Shown: positions 43,029 through 50,594 of the stretch, piece by piece
How positions within the stretch are numbered: the stretch's first letter is position 1
How the letters are laid out: every line of letters starts with the position of its first letter
Assembly: GCA_948440265.1 (NCBI GenBank)
Contig: CAOJOK010000010.1
Location: forward strand, 1-60,440
DNA length: 60,440 bases
Source of the DNA: an uncultured Clostridia bacterium
GTDB lineage: Bacteria > Bacillota > Clostridia > Christensenellales > Pumilibacteraceae
Direction of reading: 5' to 3'
Notes under the pieces: model-generated
What the model was told of the DNA's origin: nothing
The model's database searches: none
What the model saw: the letters and a program-made list of their open reading frames with translations, nothing else
Translations under genes and position numbers: made by a program

Positions 43029-43817
43029 TCAGACGTATTTTTCCAGCCTTGACGGGAGTTTTTCGTTCAGCTCTATATCTTCGGCTATATCGCCCCTGTC
43101 AAGCGGATGTCTGCCGTTTCCCAGCTCTATCGTAAAAGACGGTATGTTCAGTTTCTGCACGCACCAATCCTTATAGCCGCCTGCGCTGCTGCAGTCGCCG
43201 TCTATGCGCTTATACCTGTATTTCAGCGACCTTTCGATAAAGGCGGCGATTTCGCTGTCGCGCCGATAGTGTTCGGTCTGGAAAAAGTACCAGTAAAATT
43301 CTCTGCCTGCCGTGTGATAGCTCAACGTCAATTTTGCGCCGCACTGTTTTGTGAACTCGGCAAGCGCTCTGCTCTCTCTTTCGGAAAACGGTTTTGTTCC
43401 GACATAATTTTCGCCGCCCGACGAAAACACGTTTTGACTGCCCGTACCCCAATTCGCGTCGAAGTTCACATTCAAGTCCACGCCTGCGGCATTGGCTTTC
43501 CACAGCTGTTTCGACCTGTCCCCCGTCCTTAACCCTTCCTTGACGATTTCCGCGCCGTCTGGGTTGACGAGCGGTATGAAATACTGCGTATGAGACGGTC
43601 TGTGCGCGAGCGCGTATTCGAGCTGTCTTTTTACGACGTACGCCGACACGCACTCTCTTGCGTGTATGCCTGCCGTGGAAATTATCGCGCCGTCCCTGCC
43701 CTTGACTTCGAAACAGATTATATCGCGCCCTTCGCCGCTCTTGCCTATGCTTATGACGTTTGCACCGAGCTTAAAGTATTTATCCGCATCCGCCGAAAGT
43801 TCGTCGTAAAAATACAT
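43029..43817 (-). CDS. M14 family zinc carboxypeptidase
   Basis: A 262-residue metallocarboxypeptidase of the M14 type. Zinc ligands are His and Glu in GIHARECVSAY and a later His in SYHTAGREFYWYF; substrate-binding QYFIPLVNPDGAEI and the C-terminal catalytic Glu in IELGNGRHP are present. There is no signal peptide, so it probably acts in the cytoplasm, perhaps on peptidoglycan-derived peptides as in the gamma-D-glutamyl-diaminopimelate endopeptidase relatives. It lies between rlmH and tadA. Confidence 0.9.
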   Translation of the reverse strand: MYFYDELSADADKYFKLGANVISIGKSGEGRDIICFEVKGRDGAIISTAGIHARECVSAYVVKRQLEYALAHRPSHTQYFIPLVNPDGAEIVKEGLRTGDRSKQLWKANAAGVDLNVNFDANWGTGSQNVFSSGGENYVGTKPFSERESRALAEFTKQCGAKLTLSYHTAGREFYWYFFQTEHYRRDSEIAAFIERSLKYRYKRIDGDCSSAGGYKDWCVQKLNIPSFTIELGNGRHPLDRGDIAEDIELNEKLPSRLEKYV

Positions 43818-43893
43818 TGCCGACCTCTTAAAGTTTGTTCGTGCTTATGTATATGCGGACAAATGCGGTTTTGATAACGGCAAACCTGCGACT

Positions 43894-44340
43894 TTATTTG
43901 TGATACGGCAGATGCGCGTTTATGCAGAACGCCCTGTATATCTGCTCGGTAAGCATAAGGCGGAAAAGCATATGCGGAAAAGTGGCTTTGCCGAAGGATA
44001 TCACTTTGTCGGCGGCGCGCTTTACTTCGTCCGTCACGCCCCGACTTCCGCCTATTATGAAATTGACCCTGTCTTTATTTATCAATGCGGCGCCGAGTAT
44101 TTCGGCAAGGCTTTCGCTGTCTACGCTTTCACCGCCCCTGTCGGTCAGGATATTATATCCGCCGCTCATTTCTTTCAAAAGCGATTTACTCTCGTCTTCT
44201 ATATCTTCGCGCTTGCTCTCGTCACATTCCTTTACGGAAAAATCGCAGAACCGCGCAAGGCGTTTATCGTATTCCTTTATGCCGTCGCGGATAAAACTCT
44301 CCTTGACTTTGCCGACGGCAACTACGGTTACCTTTTTCAA
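43894..44340 (-). CDS. rlmH: 23S rRNA pseudouridine-1915 N3-methyltransferase
   Basis: SPOUT methyltransferase that modifies helix 69 of 23S rRNA in assembled ribosomes. The TTG at 44340 gives the usual N terminus LKKVTVVAVGKVKE and overlaps the upstream stop as TTGA; a GTG at 44352 would add four residues. The 148 residues carry the knot motifs LTDRGGESVDSE, FIIGGSRGVTDEV and the C-terminal LTEQIYRAFCINAHLPYHK. Confidence 0.97.
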   Translation of the reverse strand: MKKVTVVAVGKVKESFIRDGIKEYDKRLARFCDFSVKECDESKREDIEDESKSLLKEMSGGYNILTDRGGESVDSESLAEILGAALINKDRVNFIIGGSRGVTDEVKRAADKVISFGKATFPHMLFRLMLTEQIYRAFCINAHLPYHK

Positions 44341-45446
44341 AACAGACCCCACACATAGGTGGCGATGGTGGAAAGCGCGGTCACCGCAAGCGCGCCGAAC
44401 ATAAACGCGTTGTCGCGCAGGGTGGGTTTATACAGCGGGTCGGGCTCGTAACTCTTGCCGTAAATCTGCGTCTGCATACCTATCTGTTCCACGAACTTCT
44501 TGTTTTCTTCGCCCATCATTATGACGCGCTTGTTCGTCTGGTCGAACGCGGCGTCTAAAATGACTTCCTTCTGTTTGGCGAGCTGTTCTCTCTTTTTCAT
44601 ATACATCATAAGCGTGACGATTCCTACGCCTATCAGTATGACAAGCACGAAGATTGCAAGCACTCCCGTCGGATTGGTCGCAAGACCGTTTGTTATGGCG
44701 TCGAACCAACCGCCGAACAGCGGCCACTTATACGCGTCGGCATAGCTCATAAATACGCTCAATCCGTTATTCACGAAGTGTATGACCATTGCCGGAATTA
44801 TGGAGTCGAGCTTTATCGTCAGAAAAGCCATAAGCGCGCCGAAGCAAGCCGTGTAAAACACCTGAGTCACGCTTTGGTGGAAAAGTCCGAATATCACGCC
44901 CATAAGCACCAGCGTGGCGGCGTATTTAAACGAGCCGCGCATTACCGTCAGCGTTCCGCCGCGAATCAAAAATTCTTCGCAGATTGCAGGCAGGACGGCG
45001 GTCAAGACCATTTCGGCAATGAACATTCCGGGGTTAAATACTTCGGGGTATATCACGGGCGACGACGAGTGCGTATAGCCCGTCGCATATAAAATTGCCT
45101 GCCATATCGACGATATGCCGATTGTGACGATATAGGCGCAGATACCCAAAAATGCGGCGAGTACTATATACAGCCAATGTATCTTTTTTATCGACGCGAA
45201 CTCGGCAATCTCTTTCACGTTCTTTTTGAGCACGAATTTATAAATCAAAAACGGCATAAGCAGAAACAGCAGTATCTGCACTATCGTCGTGAAGATTGCG
45301 TCGATTGCCAAATCGGGCATATCGGGCAGGATACCCACCAACATTCTGGCGCAAAGCGTCAGTACCGCCACGGCAAAAAGCACTATTGCCACGGCACGGT
45401 ATTCGCGCTGTTCTTTCTGCAAATCTTTATCGAGATATCTCAACAA
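44337..45446 (-). CDS. CPBP family intramembrane metalloprotease
   Basis: Membrane protease of the CAAX/CPBP (ABI) family, 369 residues with about eight helices. The active-site motifs are EEFLIRGG, FGLFHQSVTQ and HFVNNGLSVF. The start is a TTG at 45446 with GGAGG nine bases before. The C-terminal part has a basic cytoplasmic segment and a last helix. Bacterial CPBP proteins act in peptide processing, immunity to self-bacteriocins or membrane-protein quality control; none is indicated here. It follows a second CPBP gene directly. Confidence 0.93.
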   Translation of the reverse strand: MLRYLDKDLQKEQREYRAVAIVLFAVAVLTLCARMLVGILPDMPDLAIDAIFTTIVQILLFLLMPFLIYKFVLKKNVKEIAEFASIKKIHWLYIVLAAFLGICAYIVTIGISSIWQAILYATGYTHSSSPVIYPEVFNPGMFIAEMVLTAVLPAICEEFLIRGGTLTVMRGSFKYAATLVLMGVIFGLFHQSVTQVFYTACFGALMAFLTIKLDSIIPAMVIHFVNNGLSVFMSYADAYKWPLFGGWFDAITNGLATNPTGVLAIFVLVILIGVGIVTLMMYMKKREQLAKQKEVILDAAFDQTNKRVIMMGEENKKFVEQIGMQTQIYGKSYEPDPLYKPTLRDNAFMFGALAVTALSTIATYVWGLF

Positions 45447-45464
45447 TTTCGTTTACCTCCGCTT

Positions 45465-46496
45465 TTAAACCAAACCGTCCAACCAGCCGTTGCCCGTCGC
45501 TATACTGACAATAAAAGTAGTCAGCCACATAAACACCGACACGCCTATCGCAATACCGTAAAACACGGCGCCGTCGCCTTTGCTCTTTTTAAGCAGGCTC
45601 TCCTGCTTCGGCGCGGCTGCTTCCGTTTCCTGCCGCATAACGGGCGGACGGGCGGTGAACGTCTTTTCCGCTCTGTCGATTTTGCACTTTGCCAGCAGTT
45701 TGCCGATAAAATATATTATGACCGCCGCTGCGGCAAAAAGCACCACCGTCATAATAGCGAACAGCCACGGTATGCCCATAAGCCATTCCAGCACGAACTC
45801 GACGCCCTTGCCGAACGGCGGAATTATCTCCATAAGGCAGGCGAGAAGATTGCTTGTGCCGTGCGCAATCATAGCCGGAATCAGAGAGCCGCTCTGCAAA
45901 ACCAGATACGCGCAGGCACAGCCGAGCAGGAACTGATAGACCGTCTGTTCGGGGTTCATATGCATAAGCGAGAAAGCCAGTCCCGACAGAATTATGGCGA
46001 CGGGGGCTTTGAATTTTTCTTTGAGTCCGGACAGCAGTGCGCCGCGGAAAACCATTTCTTCGCCTATCGGCGCGGCAATCACCGTCACTATTACTCCGAT
46101 TATCTTGCCTGCCACCGTGTTCAATTCTATGCCGCCCGCGCTTTCGTAGTTCATAACGTCCAAAAGAACGGCAAACGCCATATGCGCAAGATAGAACATA
46201 AACATTGCGACCACAGCGCAGACCGCAGGCATAATATAGCCGAGCGGCTTCAAACGTTTGGGGGTAAACTCGAAACGGGTCTTTTTATTGCGGCAGTACA
46301 AAAATGCCGTCAGAAAGAAAATCACCTGTATCGGAAGCGCCATCAGTGTGGACAGCCAGTCCACGCTCGAAAGCAGGTGCGACGCCTTGAACGCTTCGAA
46401 AACGCCTGCCAGCACCACCTGATATGCCAGCGCACCCAACGTCGCCAGAAGGTATACCGTGACGCCGTCTCTGTAAGTAAACTTATTTTGTTCCAC
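45465..46496 (-). CDS. CPBP family intramembrane metalloprotease
   Basis: Second, divergent CPBP protease, 343 residues from the GTG at 46496 (VEQNKFTYRDG), chosen because AAGGAG lies upstream; an in-frame TTG at 46529 would overlap walJ. Motifs: EEMVFRGALL, AFSLMHMNPEQT and HGTSNLLACL. It has about eight helices and a short Pro/Ala-rich segment before the last one. The tandem pair with the gene at 44337-45446 suggests an old duplication. Confidence 0.93.
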   Translation of the reverse strand: MEQNKFTYRDGVTVYLLATLGALAYQVVLAGVFEAFKASHLLSSVDWLSTLMALPIQVIFFLTAFLYCRNKKTRFEFTPKRLKPLGYIMPAVCAVVAMFMFYLAHMAFAVLLDVMNYESAGGIELNTVAGKIIGVIVTVIAAPIGEEMVFRGALLSGLKEKFKAPVAIILSGLAFSLMHMNPEQTVYQFLLGCACAYLVLQSGSLIPAMIAHGTSNLLACLMEIIPPFGKGVEFVLEWLMGIPWLFAIMTVVLFAAAAVIIYFIGKLLAKCKIDRAEKTFTARPPVMRQETEAAAPKQESLLKKSKGDGAVFYGIAIGVSVFMWLTTFIVSIATGNGWLDGLV

Positions 46497-46515
46497 CTTG
46501 CGATTATCTCCTTGT

Positions 46516-47292
46516 TTAAGATATTTCAAACAGACTGCTCATCTTGTCCGCCAGCGCGACTTCCACGCCGACGTCTTCGTATCCGGCTTCGTACAGCGCG
46601 CCGAGCACGGTGTTCAGCGCAAGCTCGGGATAATTGTTTTCCTGCGACAGGTGCGCGAGTATGAACTGCTTTACGCCCGACGCCGCAAGTTTCACGCAGG
46701 CTTCGGCGCACGCGCCGTTCGACAGATGTCCGCTGTCCGAGAGTATTCTGCTTTTGAGCCAGGGCGAATAGGTCTTGTTCACGCGGAGCATATCCACGTC
46801 GTGATTGCTCTCTATCAGCACGAGATTGCAGGTTTTGAGCCTTGCCATAACCGAGCCGCCTATGTGTCCTATATCGGTTACGACGCCTATCTGCTTGCCC
46901 TTGTGCGAAAACACATAGCCGACGCAGGGCACGTCGTGACCGACCTTGAACGGCGTGACGATGACGTCGCCCACCGTGAAGTCGCCTTCGGAAAATTCTA
47001 TGACTTTTTTCAAGTCGTACTCGCCTTTTTTCAGCATTGTCTGCGCCGTCTTATAGTGACAGTAAACCGTCGCGTCGTTTCGGCGCGCAAACTGCGGCGC
47101 GTTGGAAATATGGTCGGAGTGTCCGTGCGTTATCAACAGTGCGAGTTCCTTTCCCCTGCCGAGCAGCTGCAGGCATCTTTCCACTCTGGTCACGGGCGCG
47201 CCTTCATCCACTATGAGCGTCGTGGCGTCGGTGGAAATATATATGCAATTGCCCGTACTGCCGCTTGCTATGCTGCAAATCCTGAAACTCAT
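46516..47292 (-). CDS. walJ: MBL-fold metallohydrolase, WalJ/YycJ-like
   Basis: A 258-residue metallo-beta-lactamase-fold hydrolase of the WalJ (YycJ, VicX) group, thought to be a 5'-exonuclease or nuclease-like enzyme linked to DNA repair and wall control. Dinuclear metal site His56-Gly-His58-Ser-Asp60-His61 in ITHGHSDH, further ligands in VGHDVPCVGY and ESNHDVDML, and HLSQEN near the end. In most Firmicutes it follows walRK; here it heads an operon with CPBP proteases and rlmH, which it also often precedes. The -10 box ends six bases before the ATG, so the message is probably leaderless. Confidence 0.92.
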   Translation of the reverse strand: MSFRICSIASGSTGNCIYISTDATTLIVDEGAPVTRVERCLQLLGRGKELALLITHGHSDHISNAPQFARRNDATVYCHYKTAQTMLKKGEYDLKKVIEFSEGDFTVGDVIVTPFKVGHDVPCVGYVFSHKGKQIGVVTDIGHIGGSVMARLKTCNLVLIESNHDVDMLRVNKTYSPWLKSRILSDSGHLSNGACAEACVKLAASGVKQFILAHLSQENNYPELALNTVLGALYEAGYEDVGVEVALADKMSSLFEIS

Positions 47293-47298
47293 AAGTTC

Positions 47299-47327
47299 AT
47301 TATACTAAATGTTTGAAAAATTGGCAA
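47299..47327 (-). promoter_or_regulatory. walJ operon promoter (leaderless)
   Basis: TTGCCA (47322-47327), 17-bp spacer, TATAAT (47299-47304) on the minus strand, only six bases above the walJ ATG and with no ribosome binding site between them. Confidence 0.78.
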
Positions 47328-47357
47328 GCGAATAAAACTTCAAATACCGCCGCGGCG

Positions 47358-47386
47358 TTGCTTTTTCGGCAAACTTATGTTATACT
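47358..47386 (+). promoter_or_regulatory. fumarase operon promoter
   Basis: TTGCTT (47358-47363), 17-bp spacer, TATACT (47381-47386), about 30 bases above the start of the alpha-subunit gene. Confidence 0.75.
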
Positions 47387-47419
47387 CTCTGTATACGATT
47401 ATATCATAAGAGGTGCGAT

Positions 47420-48268
47420 ATGCGCGTTTTGAACGTGAAAGACATCATAGAGCCGCTTGCGCAAGCCGTGGAGCACGCGCTGTGCAACGTCGAAGAAGCC
47501 GTCATAAAAAGGCTGAAGGAAGCCGCCGAAAGAGAGAGCGGAGAGCGTGCCGAATGGGCTTTGCGGCGGCTTATCGAAAACGGAGAGATAGCAAAAAAAA
47601 CCCACTCTTTCGCCTGTCAGGACACGGGGCTTGCCGTCGTGTTCGCCGAAGTCGGACAGGACTTGAAGCTTCAAGGTATGCTTTTGAGCGACGCCGTAAA
47701 CGAGGGAATACGGCGCGGATATTCCACCGCGAGAAAGTCGGTTGCCTGTCCGCTGTCGAGAGTGAACACGAAGGACAATACCCCTGCCGTCGTTCACACC
47801 GAAATAGTGAAGGGCGACAGGCTCGAGCTGTACTATCTCGCAAAGGGCGCGGGAAGCGAGAATATGTCGGCGGTCTATATGCTGACGCCGTCCAAGGGGC
47901 GCGACGGAATTATAGCCGCCGCCGCGGACGCCGTGAAAAGAGCGGGCGCCAATCCCTGTCCCCCGATTATACTCGGAATAGGTATCGGCGGCACTATGGA
48001 AAAAGCCGCGCTGCTCTCCAAAAAAGCGCTCCTGCGCGAGTGCGGAAAGCCGAGCGAAAACGCGCAGGTTGCGGCGCTTGAAAAGGACATACTCGACGCC
48101 GTAAACGCGCTTAAAATCGGCGCACAGGGCTTCGGCGGCGACGTGACGGCACTTTCGGTTGCGGCGGAGATTTTCCCCACGCACATAGGTATGCTGCCCG
48201 TGGCGGTCAATATACAGTGCCACAGCTCGCGCCACGCGCACCTTGTTTTCGAAGGAGAGGAACTATGA
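47420..48268 (+). CDS. class I fumarate hydratase, alpha subunit
   Basis: Iron-sulfur fumarase (or L-tartrate dehydratase) large subunit, 282 residues: hydrates fumarate to malate. A Cys ligand of the 4Fe-4S cluster is in SFACQDTGLAVVF, with others in VACPLSR and NPCPPIILGIGIGGTMEKAA. Two-subunit enzymes of this kind are typical of anaerobes. The stop overlaps the next start as ATGA. Fumarase versus tartrate dehydratase cannot be told apart by eye; fumarase is likelier for a stand-alone pair. Confidence 0.93.
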   Translation: MRVLNVKDIIEPLAQAVEHALCNVEEAVIKRLKEAAERESGERAEWALRRLIENGEIAKKTHSFACQDTGLAVVFAEVGQDLKLQGMLLSDAVNEGIRRGYSTARKSVACPLSRVNTKDNTPAVVHTEIVKGDRLELYYLAKGAGSENMSAVYMLTPSKGRDGIIAAAADAVKRAGANPCPPIILGIGIGGTMEKAALLSKKALLRECGKPSENAQVAALEKDILDAVNALKIGAQGFGGDVTALSVAAEIFPTHIGMLPVAVNIQCHSSRHAHLVFEGEEL

Positions 48269-48786
48269 AAAAATTTGATTTGCCGCTGAAAGACGACGAC
48301 ATACGCTCGCTTTATGCAGGCGACGTTATCGAGCTTAACGGATATATTTACACGGCGCGCGACGCGGCGCACAAGCGGATTTGCGAAGCGTTGAAAGCCG
48401 GCGAAAAGCCGCCTATCGACTTGGACGGCGCGGTCGTTTATTACTGCGGTCCCACCCCTGCGCGCGACGGAGAAATCATAGGAAGCTGCGGTCCGACCAC
48501 GAGCGCGAGAATGGACGATTATGCCCCGACGCTTATCGAGCACGGCGCAAAGGTCATGATTGGCAAGGGCAAGAGAAGCGGCGCGGTCACGCAGGCAATC
48601 AAGGACAACTGCGGACTTTATCTTGCGGCTATCGGCGGAGCGGGGGCGCTGCTTAAAAGCTACGTAAAAAGCTGTGAGCTTGTCGCCTATCCCGACCTCG
48701 GCTGCGAATCCATTTACCGACTGAAAATAGAAAGTATGCAGTTAATCGTCGCCACGGACTGCCGCGGCGAAAGCATACTGAAATAA
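48265..48786 (+). CDS. class I fumarate hydratase, beta subunit
   Basis: Partner of the alpha subunit, 173 residues, start ATG at 48265 (MKKFDLPL) with GGAGAGG upstream. Recognised by GDVIELNGYIYTARDAAHKR, YYCGPTPARDGEIIGSCGPTTSARMD and MIGKGKRSGAV, all family-typical. Ends at a strong terminator shared with the converging operon. Confidence 0.95.
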   Translation: MKKFDLPLKDDDIRSLYAGDVIELNGYIYTARDAAHKRICEALKAGEKPPIDLDGAVVYYCGPTPARDGEIIGSCGPTTSARMDDYAPTLIEHGAKVMIGKGKRSGAVTQAIKDNCGLYLAAIGGAGALLKSYVKSCELVAYPDLGCESIYRLKIESMQLIVATDCRGESILK

Positions 48787-48802
48787 AATAAAACGCTTAA
48801 TA

Positions 48803-48846
48803 TGTAAAAACACGGCTGTACTTAAAGCACAGCCGTGTTTGTTTTA
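48803..48846. terminator. bidirectional intrinsic terminator
   Basis: AAACACGGCTGT/ACAGCCGTGTTT perfect 12-bp stem with T runs on both sides; serves the fumarase genes and the converging lipoprotein-GH3 operon. Confidence 0.9.
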
Positions 48847-48865
48847 TTGTAAGGTTATTTTGTTT

Positions 48866-50584
48866 TTATGCCGCCGCCGTTTCGGGCGTGGTCACGTTGT
48901 AGATTCTCACCACGTTGTTCTGATAGCGGGGTATCACGCACATTCTCTGTCCGTAAGAGCCTGCGGTAACGACTTTCAGATTCACCACGCCGTCGGTTAC
49001 CGTCGCCAATTTGGCTTTGCCCGTCGCCGTCAAATCGATTTTCGTTCCGTTGATTTCCAGGCTGAACTGCAAATTGTTTCCGTCCACGCGGTTTACGTTC
49101 ATTGTCAAGGTGAACTTCTGCTTGTCGTCGCCGAACGGCAATGCCGCGGGAATGGTTCCTTCTGCGATTACTTCCGTCGATTCCTGATTGTAACATAAGT
49201 TCTTGACCAAAATCTTGTTCTTCTCAATCGTCAGATATACGCTCGCATTCATTCCCTGTCCGTATTCGGCAGGAGCGCCTGCCGTCGCAAACAGCAGCAT
49301 ATCGAAGTTGTAACGAGCCGACATTTCCAAAGACCACGAATGTACTTTATTCATAACGGTTTCCTTGCCGCCCGTATATTTTCCGGGCAGTTCGCCGAGA
49401 TGTATATAGCTTCCGTTGTCAGCCTTTGCATAGAAGAAATCGAATCTTGCCGCGTCCGTGAACTTCATCGCGCCGTTGATTTTTTCGGGCTGCTTGCCGA
49501 CACCGCCGTTAAACGTCGTCCATTTTGCAGGAGCAAATATGTCCTTGCCGTTTATGTTCAGTGCGGGCAGTTCGGGAGCGTCGGGGTCTACCGCTTCTTC
49601 GCCCTCGGGTTCGAGCACGAATTCGGGTTCTACGACTTCCACGCCGTCGGGAACGGAATATGTGCCGTCGTCGGAGAACGAGTACGTCTTGCCGTGAAGC
49701 GTGAACGAATAGGTCTTGACGCTTCCTGCTTCGGTCACTTCATAGCCGCTTCCGTCTTTGAGCTCGGGCAGTTTGAACGAGCTTGTCGTGCTTCCGTGCT
49801 TACTGCACGAGAACACTATATCGCCCTGTTTATCCGCCGTGGGCAGATTCTTGATTGTGATTTTCGTGTCGGGGTCTTCCCAATGATGTTCCGTATACTC
49901 TGTTATATTCGCCGAAGTTTTAAGGTTTATATAGTCGAGATTGCAGACGCCTGCAAGAATGTTGAATATTATCAGATTGTCGCCCTCTTTCAGGGAAACG
50001 GGTATTTCCACATTCTGAATACAGGTGAAGTTGTTGCCGCCCCTTATCTGGTCTTTGTTACCGGCAGGCACGACGACGTCTTCGGTTATCTGTCTGTCGT
50101 TCACCACGATATCGAACATAGCAGACAGGTTGCGCGCTTCCCAGGTGCTTGTGTACGCAGACGCCACGGCAATTTCCATTTTGACCTTTACGGCCTTATC
50201 GGACTTGAACTGGAAAATGTATTTATTGCTCGTGCTCGTTATGTTTCTTATCATAATGTTGCCGCCGAACGACAAATCGAAGAAGTGCGATTTTGCGATA
50301 CACTTGCCGCCCAGAGACGACGTGCCGTTCGTACTCGTACCGATGAAGTCTGCCGTTTCCGCCTCGAAATAATGGTTTACGAGCGTACCCGTATCTTCGG
50401 GCGTATTGTCGACGAATTCTTCGCCGCCGCCGATGTCGTCTTCAAACTCGTTTGTCGGGAGCTTGGGCTTATCGGGGTTTCCGGGTCCGACTTTCTCGGG
50501 TCCGCAGCCGATACAGAAAATCATCAGCGCCGCCATTAAGCCGCAGAATATTGCGGTCAGTATTTTTTTCAATCCTTTTCTCAT
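48866..50584 (-). CDS. lipoprotein with carbohydrate-binding-like domains
   Basis: A 572-residue lipoprotein: ATG at 50584 behind AAGGAGG, signal peptide MRKGLKKILTAIFCGL, lipobox CIGC. An acidic linker leads to a CBM6/35-like module that starts HYFEAETADFIG and ends DNLIIFNILAGVCNLDYINLK (about 70-230), then a stretch with Cys/His residues, an acidic Pro-rich linker, and a C-terminal concanavalin/laminin-G-like beta sandwich (about 350-560; SLEMSARYNFDMLLFATAG, QFSLEINGTKIDL). It follows the third GH3 gene by 10 bases, so enzyme and binding protein are made together. Confidence 0.82.
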   Translation of the reverse strand: MRKGLKKILTAIFCGLMAALMIFCIGCGPEKVGPGNPDKPKLPTNEFEDDIGGGEEFVDNTPEDTGTLVNHYFEAETADFIGTSTNGTSSLGGKCIAKSHFFDLSFGGNIMIRNITSTSNKYIFQFKSDKAVKVKMEIAVASAYTSTWEARNLSAMFDIVVNDRQITEDVVVPAGNKDQIRGGNNFTCIQNVEIPVSLKEGDNLIIFNILAGVCNLDYINLKTSANITEYTEHHWEDPDTKITIKNLPTADKQGDIVFSCSKHGSTTSSFKLPELKDGSGYEVTEAGSVKTYSFTLHGKTYSFSDDGTYSVPDGVEVVEPEFVLEPEGEEAVDPDAPELPALNINGKDIFAPAKWTTFNGGVGKQPEKINGAMKFTDAARFDFFYAKADNGSYIHLGELPGKYTGGKETVMNKVHSWSLEMSARYNFDMLLFATAGAPAEYGQGMNASVYLTIEKNKILVKNLCYNQESTEVIAEGTIPAALPFGDDKQKFTLTMNVNRVDGNNLQFSLEINGTKIDLTATGKAKLATVTDGVVNLKVVTAGSYGQRMCVIPRYQNNVVRIYNVTTPETAAA

Positions 50585-50594
50585 AGTCTCCTCC

